12,818 nucleotides of DNA from Fibrobacterota bacterium. Lineage in GTDB: Bacteria; Fibrobacterota; Chitinivibrionia; Chitinivibrionales; Chitinispirillaceae. Position 1 is the stretch's first letter; every line of letters starts with the position of its first letter. Positions 1-12,200 of this stretch are shown piece by piece. Under the pieces are notes generated by a model. It made no database searches. It had not been told where the DNA came from and saw nothing but the letters and a program-made list of their open reading frames with translations. The stretch spans positions 1 to 12,818 of the forward strand of contig JAEZKC010000053.1 of the NCBI GenBank assembly GCA_023436205.1, read 5' to 3'. Position numbers and translations under genes: made by a program.

Positions 1-220
1 TGCCGCTGCCGTTCTTGAAAAGAGAACCGCTGCCGAAAACTGCATTTGCATACGTATAGGAATCGGAGCGGTTGAAAATGAGCACTGAATTATTGGTTAC
101 ATTAACCGGGAGCACTCCGGAAGTGGATCCGTTACCGATCTGCAGAGCACCGGCGGAGATGGTGGTGGCACCGGACCAGGTATTGGCACCGGAGAGAACC
201 AGGGTATCGGAACCGATTTT
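1..220 (-). repeat. PATR block 5, cut by the window edge
   Basis: A complete core lies at 134-220 (LVLSGANTWSGATTISAGAL). The linker follows (VNVTNNSVLIFNRSDSYTYA, VFGSGSLFKNGSG), and the last seven residues begin a twentieth PATR. The arrangement copies block 2a, so super-module 5 appears to repeat super-module 2. Confidence 0.85.
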
Positions 221-3200
221 CAGCAAGCCGTTGGAACCAGCCAGAACAGAGGAGATAATTCCCTTTTTAGACGTTGAAATGGCAGGGGCTGAGCCTGTCA
301 GATTGACAGTTCCTCCGGTAAGAGTAAATCCTGCGCCGGTAAACTTGATAGAATCAACGCTTTGAGTACCTGAAACGGTTACGGTTACCGGTATAGTTGA
401 AGCAGTAACTGCTCCGTTTTCCCAAACGGCCCGATCATATCGTAAATACTGGCTATTCTGTGTGGAATACCCGTAGCCCACTTTCCCTGAAGCATGATCT
501 GCATCGGTAATCTGATTCAGACTATCGGCATCAAGCCAGAATGTGAAAATCGAGCCCTCAAGTTTCACCTTGATTGTATAAACGCCGTTTTTCCCGGCGA
601 AGTTAAGATTGTTTTTGATCAGTGTGCCGCCGCCATCTGTCCAGTTAGTAGTGTTTTTAAACAGCCGCACCTCGTTATTTGCATTCTGTCCATCAGTCCA
701 GCCCTCTTTAATTGCCACATAATAGAAATGTGTCGGATCCTGATACCTGAACACAATTCCACCATGCTGCAGTTGATAAGCGGATGTTCTCTCATAACGA
801 ACAGTGTAAGTACCATTATCGCTACAATCGTAGCTGTTGATAAGTAGTCCTGTATTGGTGGAGCCATCTTGCGGTAACATGTAGCCACCCGATTCGCTCC
901 AGGACCGTGCTCCCTCACTTGTCCACCCGGTAAGCAGGTTGTCACTATGCTCGTCGGTAAACCCTCCTCCTGCCGGAGTTCCTTCATCGGGGGCAAACAC
1001 TGCATTGTTACCGGTTCCTGGCCAGCTTATCAACGATGAGCCATTGCCACCGGAACGAGTCCAGTAATCGTTTGTTCCCCAAGTGCCGTTTCCAGTTTGA
1101 ATCCCATTGTCAGTTGCGATATCCCATATATAGTCCCCCCGTTCGGGAGACACATCTAGAGTAACCACCCCGGCAGCTGCACTTATGGTATACAAATATC
1201 CATCAGGCATGGTACCCAGATCGACTGTGCTATTTGTAAGTGAACCGGAATAGGTAAACAGTGTATAGGTACCTACATCAAAACCTACTCCGGCATTCAC
1301 ATTCAGCTGTCCATCCAGAATGAGATTTCCGGTTACTGCTACCAGATCGCAGGATGTACCAAGTGTAAACTGAAGACTTGATGTGTTGTTAAGAGTGAGA
1401 TCTCCAGTCGACAGCGTTCCGGTTCCGTTGTCACCAGCAGACAGTATACCACCATTTTCTATAGTGACCACACCGGCAGTTCCATTTCCACCCAGAGTGG
1501 CCCCACTCTTAACTGTTGTACTGCTGGAGGCGATGGAACCGTTAACTACAATGGTACCGCCATTAACAGTAGTGGTTCCGTTGTAAGTGTTAGTTCCTGA
1601 CAATGTGAGAGTGCCACTGTTATTTTTAACTACTGTTCCCGTACCGGAAATCACCCCGGCAACAGAAATGGAACCGGTTCTGTTGAACACCAGTGCTGCG
1701 TTATTTACGATGTCGCCGGCCACAGACCCGGTGGCCCCGTTACCTATCTGCAGCGTACCGGCACTGATGGTTGTTCCACCGCTGTGTGCATTCGCACCGG
1801 TCAACACAAGTGTACCGCTGCCTGACTGAGTCAGAGTTCCGGACCCGGAAATCACCCCGGCGTATGTGTAGGAATCACTGCGCTTGAATTCCAGGGCGGC
1901 GTTGTTGGTTATATCGTTATCGGTAATGCTTCCGACGGTGCCGTTGTTACCCACCTGCAAAGTACCACTGCTGATGGTGGTTCCGCCGCTCCAGGTGTTG
2001 GTGCCGGTGAGCAGGAGTTTTCCGGGTCGCACTTTAGTAAGCATGAATGCACCAGATATTTCAGAACTGATGGTCATTATATCGTCTGCATCGTACACCC
2101 CTATGGAGGATGCACTGGCCATGGTTACCGGTCCGGTCCAGGTGAAGGCATTACTGGCGCCGCTGCCCATACGCAGTGCGCCGGTACCGGTTGCACCTGA
2201 CCCGTTTATTATCAACGGTTCCGCTGCAAAGGTGGAACCATCGGTTGCTTGCCCGGCCAGTACCAGGCCTGCCCCGTTATTAACAACTGTACCGGTGGAA
2301 ACGTCGCCCAATCCATTAGCATGACCCAGATTGATTTCATGTGCCTCAATTGTAGTCAAACCAGTGTAGGTATTATCTCCATTGATGTTTATTCTGACCG
2401 ATCCAAGTTTATTCAGATCCCCGGAACCACTGATGACACCACCCAGGGTAAGGATCCCATCGGTCGATATGGAAGATGAGGTGTTTAAGATGATATTGCC
2501 GTTCCAGGTATTTGTCCCGCTCACACTTTTCAGCGCACCAGCTCCGGCAATACCGGTGCCGTTCAAGGTTAACTGTTCGCCACCGATGGTGATGTTACCC
2601 TGGATTTCCAGCGCAGCATCGTTACTCACTTCTGTCCCATCGCCGGTATTGCCCAGGGCACTGCCATGCTGAATATTAAGGGTACCTGCAGTGATATTGG
2701 CAACTCCGGTGAAAGTGTTATTGCCTTTTATGACCAGCTTTCCCCCTCCAAAAGTCAACCCGGAGCTTCCGGCCAGCACCGAACTGATGGTGTCAGTTTT
2801 TCCGGAGGCCACCGTGATGTTTCCTGAACCCAGATTGAGAGTACCGCCGGTCAGGTGATAACCCGAATTGCTGAAAGTGATAAGCTTTACATCCTGTGTA
2901 TTGTTCACGGTAACAGTCTTGTCACCTGCATCGGCACCGGCGAAGGTGGCGCTGTTACCAGTTCCCGGCCATGCCACATGGTTAACACCGTTATCCAGTG
3001 TCCAGTAGGAGTCGTTTCCCCAGGTACCGTTGCCACCCTGAATACCGGCAGTACCAGCATCAGCATCCCAGGTGAGAGCGGCGGTGACCACAAGCACTAC
3101 ATTTCCGTCACCGGTGGTGATTTCATAATCATAACCACCAGGCATAGTCCCCAAAGTAATTCCGGAGCCGGAGAGCGAGCCTGTATAGGTGATAAGCGTG

Positions 3201-6200
3201 TAGCTTCCCGCACCGAATCCGGCACCTGCAGTAACATTGAGCGTGGGGTCCAGAGCAAGATCACCGGTCACTGCGATACGGTCACTGGATGTACCCAGTT
3301 CATAGTTCAAAATCGAGCCGGAATTGAGAGTGAGAGCACCGGTGGATAGTGTGGCGGCCGAGCTGTTTCCGGGAGCAATACTTCCTCCACTCTGAACAGT
3401 AACAGACCCCGCAACTGTACCTGTTCCCGCAAGAGTTGCCGTATTGGCAACCGTGACCGCACTGCCTGCGACAGTGGAGCCACTGACGATGAGAGTTCCA
3501 CCGTTGACATTAGTAAGGCCTGTATAGGTATTTGTGCCCGCCAAAATGAGAGTACCATTGTTGTTCTTGACAAGAGTACCAGTGCCGGAGATATCACCGG
3601 CAATGGTGATAGTACCTGTTCTGTTTACCACCAGTGCCGAGTTGTTCACGATATTACCGGTAATGGAACCGGTCGCTCCGTTTCCGATCTGCAATGTACC
3701 TGCACTGATAGTGGTAGGGCCGCTGTAAGTGTTGGTATTGGTGAAAAGCAGAGTTCCAGCGCCATATTTTGTCAACGAGAATGCTCCGTCGATAACGGAA
3801 GAAACGGTCAGCACGTCAGCGGCATCGGTTACCCCGATGGATGCGGCACTGCCCAAAGTTATAGGACCTGACCAGGTGGCGGCAGTATTATCTCCACCGC
3901 CCATGCGCAGCGCACCATCATTTGCCCACCCGGTTCCATTGAGTGTCAGAGGCTCGGCGTCGAAGGTCGAGCTGTTTGGAACTTCACTGGCATTACCCGC
4001 CAAAGTCAATGCAGCCCCACTCTCAACCACGGTCCCCGACGATGTCGCTCCCAGTCCACTTATATTAACAAGAATAATATCTCTGCCAGAAATGGTAGTA
4101 AGGCCGGTGTAGGTGTTTGTGGCAATAAGCTTCATCCGCCCGGTGCCGGTTTTAGTAAGAGAACCGTTGCCGCTTATGACACCCTGCAAATAGATATCAT
4201 TAATATCTGAATGTATGCTCGAGGCACTGTTCAGATTAATAGTACCCTGCCAGGTATTGGTACCGCTTCTGTTACGCAAGGATCCGCCATTGGATATCCC
4301 TGTTCCGTTAAGAGTAAGGGGCTCTGCTGTATAGATGACACCACCCTGCAACTCAAGAGCTGCTCCCGAAGTCACTACAGTACCTGCGCTGCCTGAACCC
4401 AACGCGTCTGCGTGCCTTATATTCAGAGCACCTTCAATTATACTGGTGACACCGGTAAAAGTATTGGCTCCCCCCAGAGTCAGTATGCCGGTTCCATATT
4501 TGTTAAAGACAGTGCCACTGACCACCGAATTGACAGTCGCATCCACGGCTGCATTGATAGATTTTTCCCCACTTAAAGAAATAGTTCCGCCGGTTACTGT
4601 ATAGCCTGTATTCAGAAACGCCATACTGTCAACACCCTGGATACTGTTTACATTCACAGTATAAGCTCCATTGGTACCGGCAAAGGTGGCTGTGTACCCG
4701 CTTCCCGGCCAGGCAAAAAGCTGAGTGCCATTGGGTGACCAGAATCCGTCCGTTCCCCATGTACCACTGGCGGGAGAAGTGTAACCTGCACCAGTATTGT
4801 CATCCCAGGTAAAGTGACGCGCACCGGTGGTGAAGTTCCAGTCAGTAGTGTTGCTTATGCCCGCATAGTAGGCATTAGAAGGTGTTTTGAATGCGGTGTT
4901 GTCGATCTGAACATAATACCCGGCATTGAATGCAAAATTGGAAGTGGGTACAAGGGTGATCTTTCGACTCGCACTGCGTTTAAGACTTATTCTATCAACC
5001 AGAATTCTACCACCTGAGGTGCCGATTCTAATTCCGTATCCTTTAATATCGCTCTTTGTAATGCCCGCATCAGTGAAGCTCATCATGAGACGAGTCCACC
5101 CGTTCTGGGTCAGACTCTTAATTGCCGGATCAGCCCAGGTGCTGGCAGGACCCGAAACGACAAAAGGTTTAGCTTCCAAACCAGATTGAGCTGTATATAC
5201 CCACATTATTAAAGAATCATAGGAAGACCAGTCCAGACTCGGGATCACTATCCTTGTGTGCCCATCAGCTGCAAGATTGATCGCCACAGATCCTGCATTC
5301 TGGAAAGCTGTTTCGGTGGTCCACTGTGAAGCAGTACCGGTTGTCATGCTTTCATTACTGACCTCGAAATCATTGAGCACACTATCCACTATTACTCTGC
5401 TGCTGGTCACAGCAAATTGTTCGAATACCGAATTGTCAGCGGAACGCTTGACAGTAACATTACCGCTTCCGATAACAACATCTCTATCAAAAGTAATCAC
5501 CAGCGGGGATTTTATTGAAACATTAGCAGCGTCATCCACAGGTGAAAAGGATACTACTTGCGGAGTATTGTAAATAACCGTCATCACAACTTTATTACCC
5601 GTATAGGTAAATGAGCATTCGTAACCTGCAGGGAACGTACCCACCGTGATTCCTAAACCGGAATAGGTTCCGGAGTAGGTCATTATGGTGTAATCGCCCA
5701 CTCCGAACCCGGCAAGGGCAGTCACATTGATAGTAGCCGTGAGATTGAGATTGCCGGTCACCTTGATACTGTCACGACTGGTCCCCAGTTCAAAGTTGAG
5801 CACTGAACCGGAGTTGAGAGTGAGAGCTCCTGTGGACAGTGTACCAGCTCCACTGCTCCCGGGCACAATGATACCTCCGCTTGACACAGATACCGATCCT
5901 GCCGTATTACCGGTGCCCGAAAGTGTGGCTCCGCCGCTTACACTGACCCCACTGGAGGAAGACAATGATCCCATAACCTGAAGCGTTCCGGCAAAAACGG
6001 AAGTGGAACCGGTGTAGGTATTAGCACCGCCCAATGTCAATGTACCGGACCCATATTTCGATAGACTGCCGGCACCGGTGGTGATCGTACCACTTATGAC
6101 GCCATCTCCCGACCCCTGAAAAGTAAGATTGGTACCAGTTCCGGTAATCGCATTTGCAGCCGACAAGGTCAGAGTACCCGCATCGGCTTGAATGGTACTT

Positions 6201-9200
6201 GCAGCTCCCAGAGTGATTGTTCCCCCCCAGGTATTGGACCCGCTTATATTACGCAGTGCACCATCGCTGGATATGCCATTGCCACTAATTGACAATGCTT
6301 CTGCCCCGACAGAGATATTATTCTGAAGCTGCAGCGCCGCTCCATTGGCCACGGTTACTCCCCCAGCCGTAGTGCCTGCAGCATTTCCATGCCTCAGATT
6401 CAACACTCCGGCATTAACAGCCACAGCTCCGGTAAAGGTACTGTTCCCGCTCAGCACCCATTTGCCGGTACCGATTTTGGTGATGGAAGTGGCATTGGCA
6501 GATCCATCGTTGGCCACTGCGGCAGCCAGGATGTTGTCACCGGTGTTCGATCCGGTCAAGGTAAGAGTCCGAGTGCCAGTTCCATTTATGGTAACAGAAC
6601 CGGTCATGTTGAGAGCACCGGTTCCAGATGCATCGATAATTCCGCCACCTGTTCCCAGTGTAAAGGAACGATCGGTGGACTGGGCCCCGCCGGTATAGCG
6701 CAGTGTTCCTCCGTTTATCACCAGATTTCCGGCTGCGTTGCTCGAAGCACCGATGTTGCTGTTGGAACCGCCGTTGGCAAGTGCACTTGCGGATAGAACT
6801 CCGGCATTGATCGTTGTGGCTCCGGTATAGGTATTGGCACCTGAAAGAACCATCGTTCCAGTGCCGGCCTTGACTATCCCGAAGGTGGCACCGCTCACTA
6901 TCCCGCTAACCGTAAGATCGGGGCTGAGCGCACCGTTAACCGTAAAGGTACGGCTTGCCCCCAGAGCAATAGGAGCACTGATGGTGGCCCCGCTTGCGCC
7001 CGAACCGGCATAATTGACAGTCAAATTACCGCCCAGAGTCATTACTCCAGTGCCGCTGATAGTGGCTCCGGTGGTGCCACTTTCAATTATTAAACTGGTG
7101 GGTGCATTGGTGGCCCCCAGTGTGTAGGTTGACAATGCCAGGGTGGAGGTAACCTTAACGGTCAAGGCGGCACTCACGTTGGCATTGGCCCCCAGGGTCT
7201 TGGTTCCCGCCCCGGAAATAATCAGGTTTGCATAGGTGGCGCCGGTCACCGTCTGCGCTCCTGCCAGACTGTACTCCACGGTACTCCCGGAAGCCAGCGT
7301 TCCAAGGGCGGGGATGGTGGAATTGCCGATGGTCAGAGTTGCATTATTGGCCACATCGATCACCACCGGATTAGTGGTGGTCAAAGAGAATCCGGAAGGA
7401 ATGGTAAAGTTGCAGGCATTAGTACCGTTGCCCACGATGATTTTGGAACCGGTTCCAGAAACGGTCCAGTTCCCTGTGATGGTGGGAGCCGCATTATTCC
7501 TTATATAGTATATACAGTAATTGCCGGTAAAGTTTGCAGGTGCGGTGCCCGATCCATCAGTGTTTGTCCCCCAGTTAGCTGTAGAGTTCAAATTTCCCGA
7601 AGATTTGGAGTAGTATCGTGCATAATCAGGCACGCATTCACCTGTGGCAAGCAGAATAGCCGAGCCCTGGTAGCCGTTGAAACTTATCTGGGCCAGTTGC
7701 CCTGCAGTCAAAGTGTTATTGGCGCTTCCGAAAAAGATCTTGCCTGCAGTACCGCTCTGCCCGGGAGTACCGGTCCAACCGGTAATGACGAGAGTCTTGC
7801 CGGCAGTCCAGGTAGCCCCGGTGCTGTTTGCAAAGGTTAAGGTGTGAGCTCCAGTGCCAAGAGCAATAGTGGAGTTTTCAGTCAACGTGAGCGCTCCCAC
7901 TGTTTCGCTATAACCTGAAGCTGCCCCGGTATTCAGAGTACCGCCACCAAGAGTTATGGCTCCCGCATCTGCCAGCACCCCGGCAGCTCCCAGGGTAAGA
8001 GAGCCTGCATTGATAGTGGTTCCGCCGGAATAGGAGTTGGTGCCTGAAAAAGTGAGAGTACCGCTGCCGTTCTTGGTGACCGAGCCTGAACCGGAAATCA
8101 CACTGCCGTATGTATAAGCATCGGATCGGTTGAAAATAATCAAGGCATTGTTGGTGATGCTCACCGGTAGCGTTCCACTTGTGGAACCGCTCCCTATCTG
8201 CAAAGCACCGGCAGAAACTGAGGAAGCACCGCTCCAGGTGTTAGTTCCCGTTAGGGTAAGAGTTCCGGCTCCCAGTTTGCGAAGTCCGGCAGTACCTGAA
8301 ATTGCAGAACCGATTGTCGCATTGACAGCATTACTGATCACCGGGTTAGAGCCTGTCAGTGATAATGTCCCCCCGTTCAAAGTATAGCCAGAGCCATCAA
8401 TGAAAATCGTATCTACACTTTGGGTATTATTTACATTTATGGAGTAGGGCCCCCCCCCTAAATCGGTCCATGAAGACGCGTCGAAAGAAACATTTCGGGC
8501 CCATTCAGTACTATAGGCGTAACCCACTTTCCCCGAGGCATGCGTCACATCAGTTATTTGAGTTAGACTATCATTGTCAAGCCAAAAAGTAAAAGTGGAA
8601 CCCTCCATTTTCACTTTAACAGTGTAGGTACTGTTTTTACCGGACAAGTTAAGGTTATTCTTGATCAGTGTGCCACCAGTGCTGTTCCAAGTTGTAGTAT
8701 TGGTAAACATTCTGATCTGATTGTTTGCATTAGCACCACCAGTCCAGCTCTCATCTAGTGCCAGGAAGTAGTAATTAGAAGCATTGCTATAGCGAAAAAC
8801 AATACCTCCTTTAGTGCTTCGAGAATCTCCGGGACCTTTGAGTGTAGCAATGAAAGTTCCATCACTGGTGCAAGAATAATTATTAATCAAAAAACCGGAG
8901 TTGCTGCTACCATCTGCCGGCAATGCATATCCTCCAGCTTCACTCCAGGTTCTGCCCCCCTCAACTGTCCACCCGGTAAGTACGTTATCATCATGATTAT
9001 CAGGACCATAACTCCCCCCGCCCGCACTGACGGCAAATACTGCTCTGTTTCCCGCTCCCGGCCAGGCCACCAGTGAGGTACCGTCACCGCTGCTTAGCGA
9101 CCAATAGTTATTGGTTCCCCAGATACCATCTGTCACTTGAGTACCGGCTGAAGTGGACACATCCCAAGTATAACGGTCCTGACTCGGAGTAACCTGCAGA

Positions 9201-12200
9201 ATCACGCTGTTGGCGGTAGCGGTGGAGATAGCATAGTTAAACCCGGCAGGCTTGGTTCCGATGTCAAGAGTCTGGTTGGTGAGGCTTCCGGTGTAAGTCA
9301 TGATAGTGTAATTGCCTACTGCCAGCCCGCCGGAATTGTTAATATTAAGAGTACCATCCAGAGTCAGATTTCCGGTAATGGCGACCCGGTCCGAAGAGGT
9401 ACCGATTTCCATATTAATGGCAGAAGTACCGTTAAGAGTAAGAGCACCTGTGGAGAGTGTGCCTGTGCCGCCATTTCCGGGTGCCAGTATACCGCCGTTA
9501 TTTATTGTCACCGATCCGGCAGTGGTCCCGGTTCCCGCCAGTGTAGCTCCAGATTGCACGGTCACCGCGCTGGAGGAGGAGAGTGAACCATTAACGGTTA
9601 GAGTTCCAGCGGATATAGTGGTGGTTCCAGTGTAGGTATTAACGGCACTGAGCACCATGGTTCCCGCACCGCTCTTGGTCAAATTACTGGCGACACTGGC
9701 ATAGGGGTTCGCGACCTCTTTGTTGTCGGTAAGTACAGTTGACACCACCAGGTCATTGCCAGCCACATTGTCTGCTACATTAAAGATGGTACCTCCCCCT
9801 GCGACATTGGTACCGATCATGACAAAGTTTTCACTTCCTCCACCGGTGCTGATATTAGAAACTGCGGTTCCATTTGCTGAGACAGTACCTTTGAGAGAGA
9901 ACGTGCCCCAAAAAGCAGTACCGCCATTAGAGTTAAGTGTTCCGCCGGAAAGGGTCAGGTTATTTAGAGTATTGAAGTAGCCGTTGGAAGCGAGTGTACC
10001 GCCGGAATTAATTGTAAACGTTGCCACAGGAGTAGCAGTATGGGCTCCCATGAAATCCTGCCGGTCAAGACGAACCGTTCCTCCGTTGTTTATGACGATA
10101 CTTCCAGAAGAAGTTCCTCCAGAATAAACCGACCCGCTACCGGAGAAAACCAGGGTACCGGCATTTACAGTAGTGGTACCGGTATAGGTATTAGTGCCGG
10201 AGAATGTCAAAGTGCCCGAACCGGTTTTAATCAAGGCAACAGTTCCGGAACCGTTCTGAATCACTCCGCTGAAAGTGGAGGAGGCATTATTTCCACCTAC
10301 AGTAAGAGTAGGAGAGCCAGCTACACTTGTGGTGACCGTTCCTGCCCCGCTCAAGCCGTTGATGGTGGGGCTTAGGTTATTGAGATCCAGAAACGAGGCT
10401 GCCGCCACCGAAACATTTCCTTTGCCGGCACCACTGGGTATGGCACCAGCGACCCCGTATTTGAGGGTTCCGGCAGAGACTGTGGTGTTGCCGGAATACG
10501 TATCATTACCGCTGAGAGTCTGGGTTCCCGCTCCTTGCTTTGTCAATGCAAGGTTTCCATCTATTGTGCCTGCATAGTCATAATTGCCGGCTGCATTAAT
10601 GGTCAATGTGGTAGCGGTGCCACTTGTATTAGTTACTGACCCGGTACCACCTCCCGTTTGGGAAATACCAGTTACGGTCTGATTATAACCATTAAGATCG
10701 AAAACAGTGGCTCCCCAATCCTGCCGTAAACTTAGGGCAGCTGAGGTACTTATACCGTTGAGAGCCCCCAAAGAAACTGTCCCGTTACCCCAAGTAAGCA
10801 AACTATAGCTGCCTCCGCCACTCAGCCTGACATTGCCACTTCGGAGAATGAGCTCTACAGAAGAGTTAATCTGCCCTGAAATGGTAAGCAGAGCAGCCCC
10901 AGTTCCACCCCGAATATGACCACCAAAAGCGGTTGCATTGTTAACAGTGATACTACCTGCCAGTGTGGCCCCGTTTTCTGCTGTTATGGCCCCATAACCG
11001 GGATCGGGGTTGACTCCGTTATTGATGACAATCGCATTGCTCAGTTGAACACCTGTACCCAGCACCAGACGTTTTGCTCCGCTGTTAAGATTGATGGCGT
11101 TTGAGCTCAACGCGGTATTGGAATTAGCGGTGATATAGCCACCGTTGATAGTTGTGGCACCGGTATAGGTGTTGTTTCCAGATAAAGTGAGATTTCCTGC
11201 CCCCCACTTATTTAGAACTGTCCCCGAGATAGCCGATGCTATTGAAGCATCCACTTCCGCATTGATGGAATTTTTCCCGCTGAGAGCAACCGTACCGCTT
11301 GAGAGAGTGTATCCGGTATTCAGAAACGCGATGCTGTCCACTGTCTGAGTGCCATTAACTGTAATGGTGTAGGTGCCATTTGATCCGGCAAAGGTGGCGT
11401 GATTGCCTCCACCTGGCCAACTTACCCTGGAAACTCCGTCATCATTTGACCACCAGTTATCCGTTCCCCAGGTACCCGTACCACCCTGAATGCCGGCACT
11501 CCCCCCGTTGGCATCCCAGAAATAGTTGGGATTGGAAGGAGTATACTCCCAAGCCCCTATATCATAAGAAGAACGAATCCTTCCCGCAATGTCAATGGTA
11601 GGAGCATTGGTGCTTGTTCCCACATCCTTTGCTGCAGAGGAATTGGTGATGTTGAAATGAGAAGCCAGGGTGGGAGTTCCGTTTACAAATCCGGGATTAT
11701 CATTTCTCACACAGTTGCTTCCCCATACGGTTGCACTCTGCGCGGTGGGAATTAAGTTATAATCCCAAGTTTTGGTGAGAAAGGTATCTGCCGCATTGGA
11801 AATGATGTTGGAGTTATTCCTGAATATGCCATTGTAAATGCGAATCCCCATATTGCTGGTATTCACCTGGGTGGATGTCAAAGCAGTTGCAGCTGTCCAG
11901 ATCGTGCTGTTTCCGTAGAAAGTGCAGTTGTGAAGTCTTCCCCAGGTGGCAGAACTGTTAAGATTAACAGGCCTTTGAAACAGAGTTCCAGCATTGTTTA
12001 GAAAAATTGTGTTATCCACCTCAAGTGCATTGGCCGGAGAGGCATCCGCAAACTGAAGAAATGTTCCTGAAGCAAGCCCTGTAACAACACACCTATCCAG
12101 AATCAGCTTTCGTGAAGATCTTACTGCCTGCTCGGGAAAAGACATATTATTCAGCCGAATTCTGCGAAAAGCCCGGGTAGCATTGGTGTTGGTTATCCAG

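Larger units (their letters stand above)
8351..9172 (-). repeat. Trp-rich cassette B, split by a lectin-like domain (opens super-module 2)
   Basis: The first half (from residue about 1118) shows YTWDVSTSAG, GIWGTNNYW, AWPGAGNRAVFA. The second half (from residue 1359) resumes with PYSINVNNTQSVDTIF and GSGYTLNGGTLSLTG. Between the halves, where cassettes A, C and D have only a few residues, lie about 190 residues forming a separate domain (own entry). Confidence 0.8.

Noticed and set aside
72..11601. About thirty plus-strand open frames of 60-164 codons, and three short minus-strand frames (619-1005, 2905-3093, 3307-3603), plus 8887-9087
   Set aside because: All lie inside the giant frame in other frames or antisense. 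Their translations are Pro/Val/Ala/Ser-rich strings mirroring GGT/ACC repeats, with no recognisable domains and no own promoters or ribosome sites.
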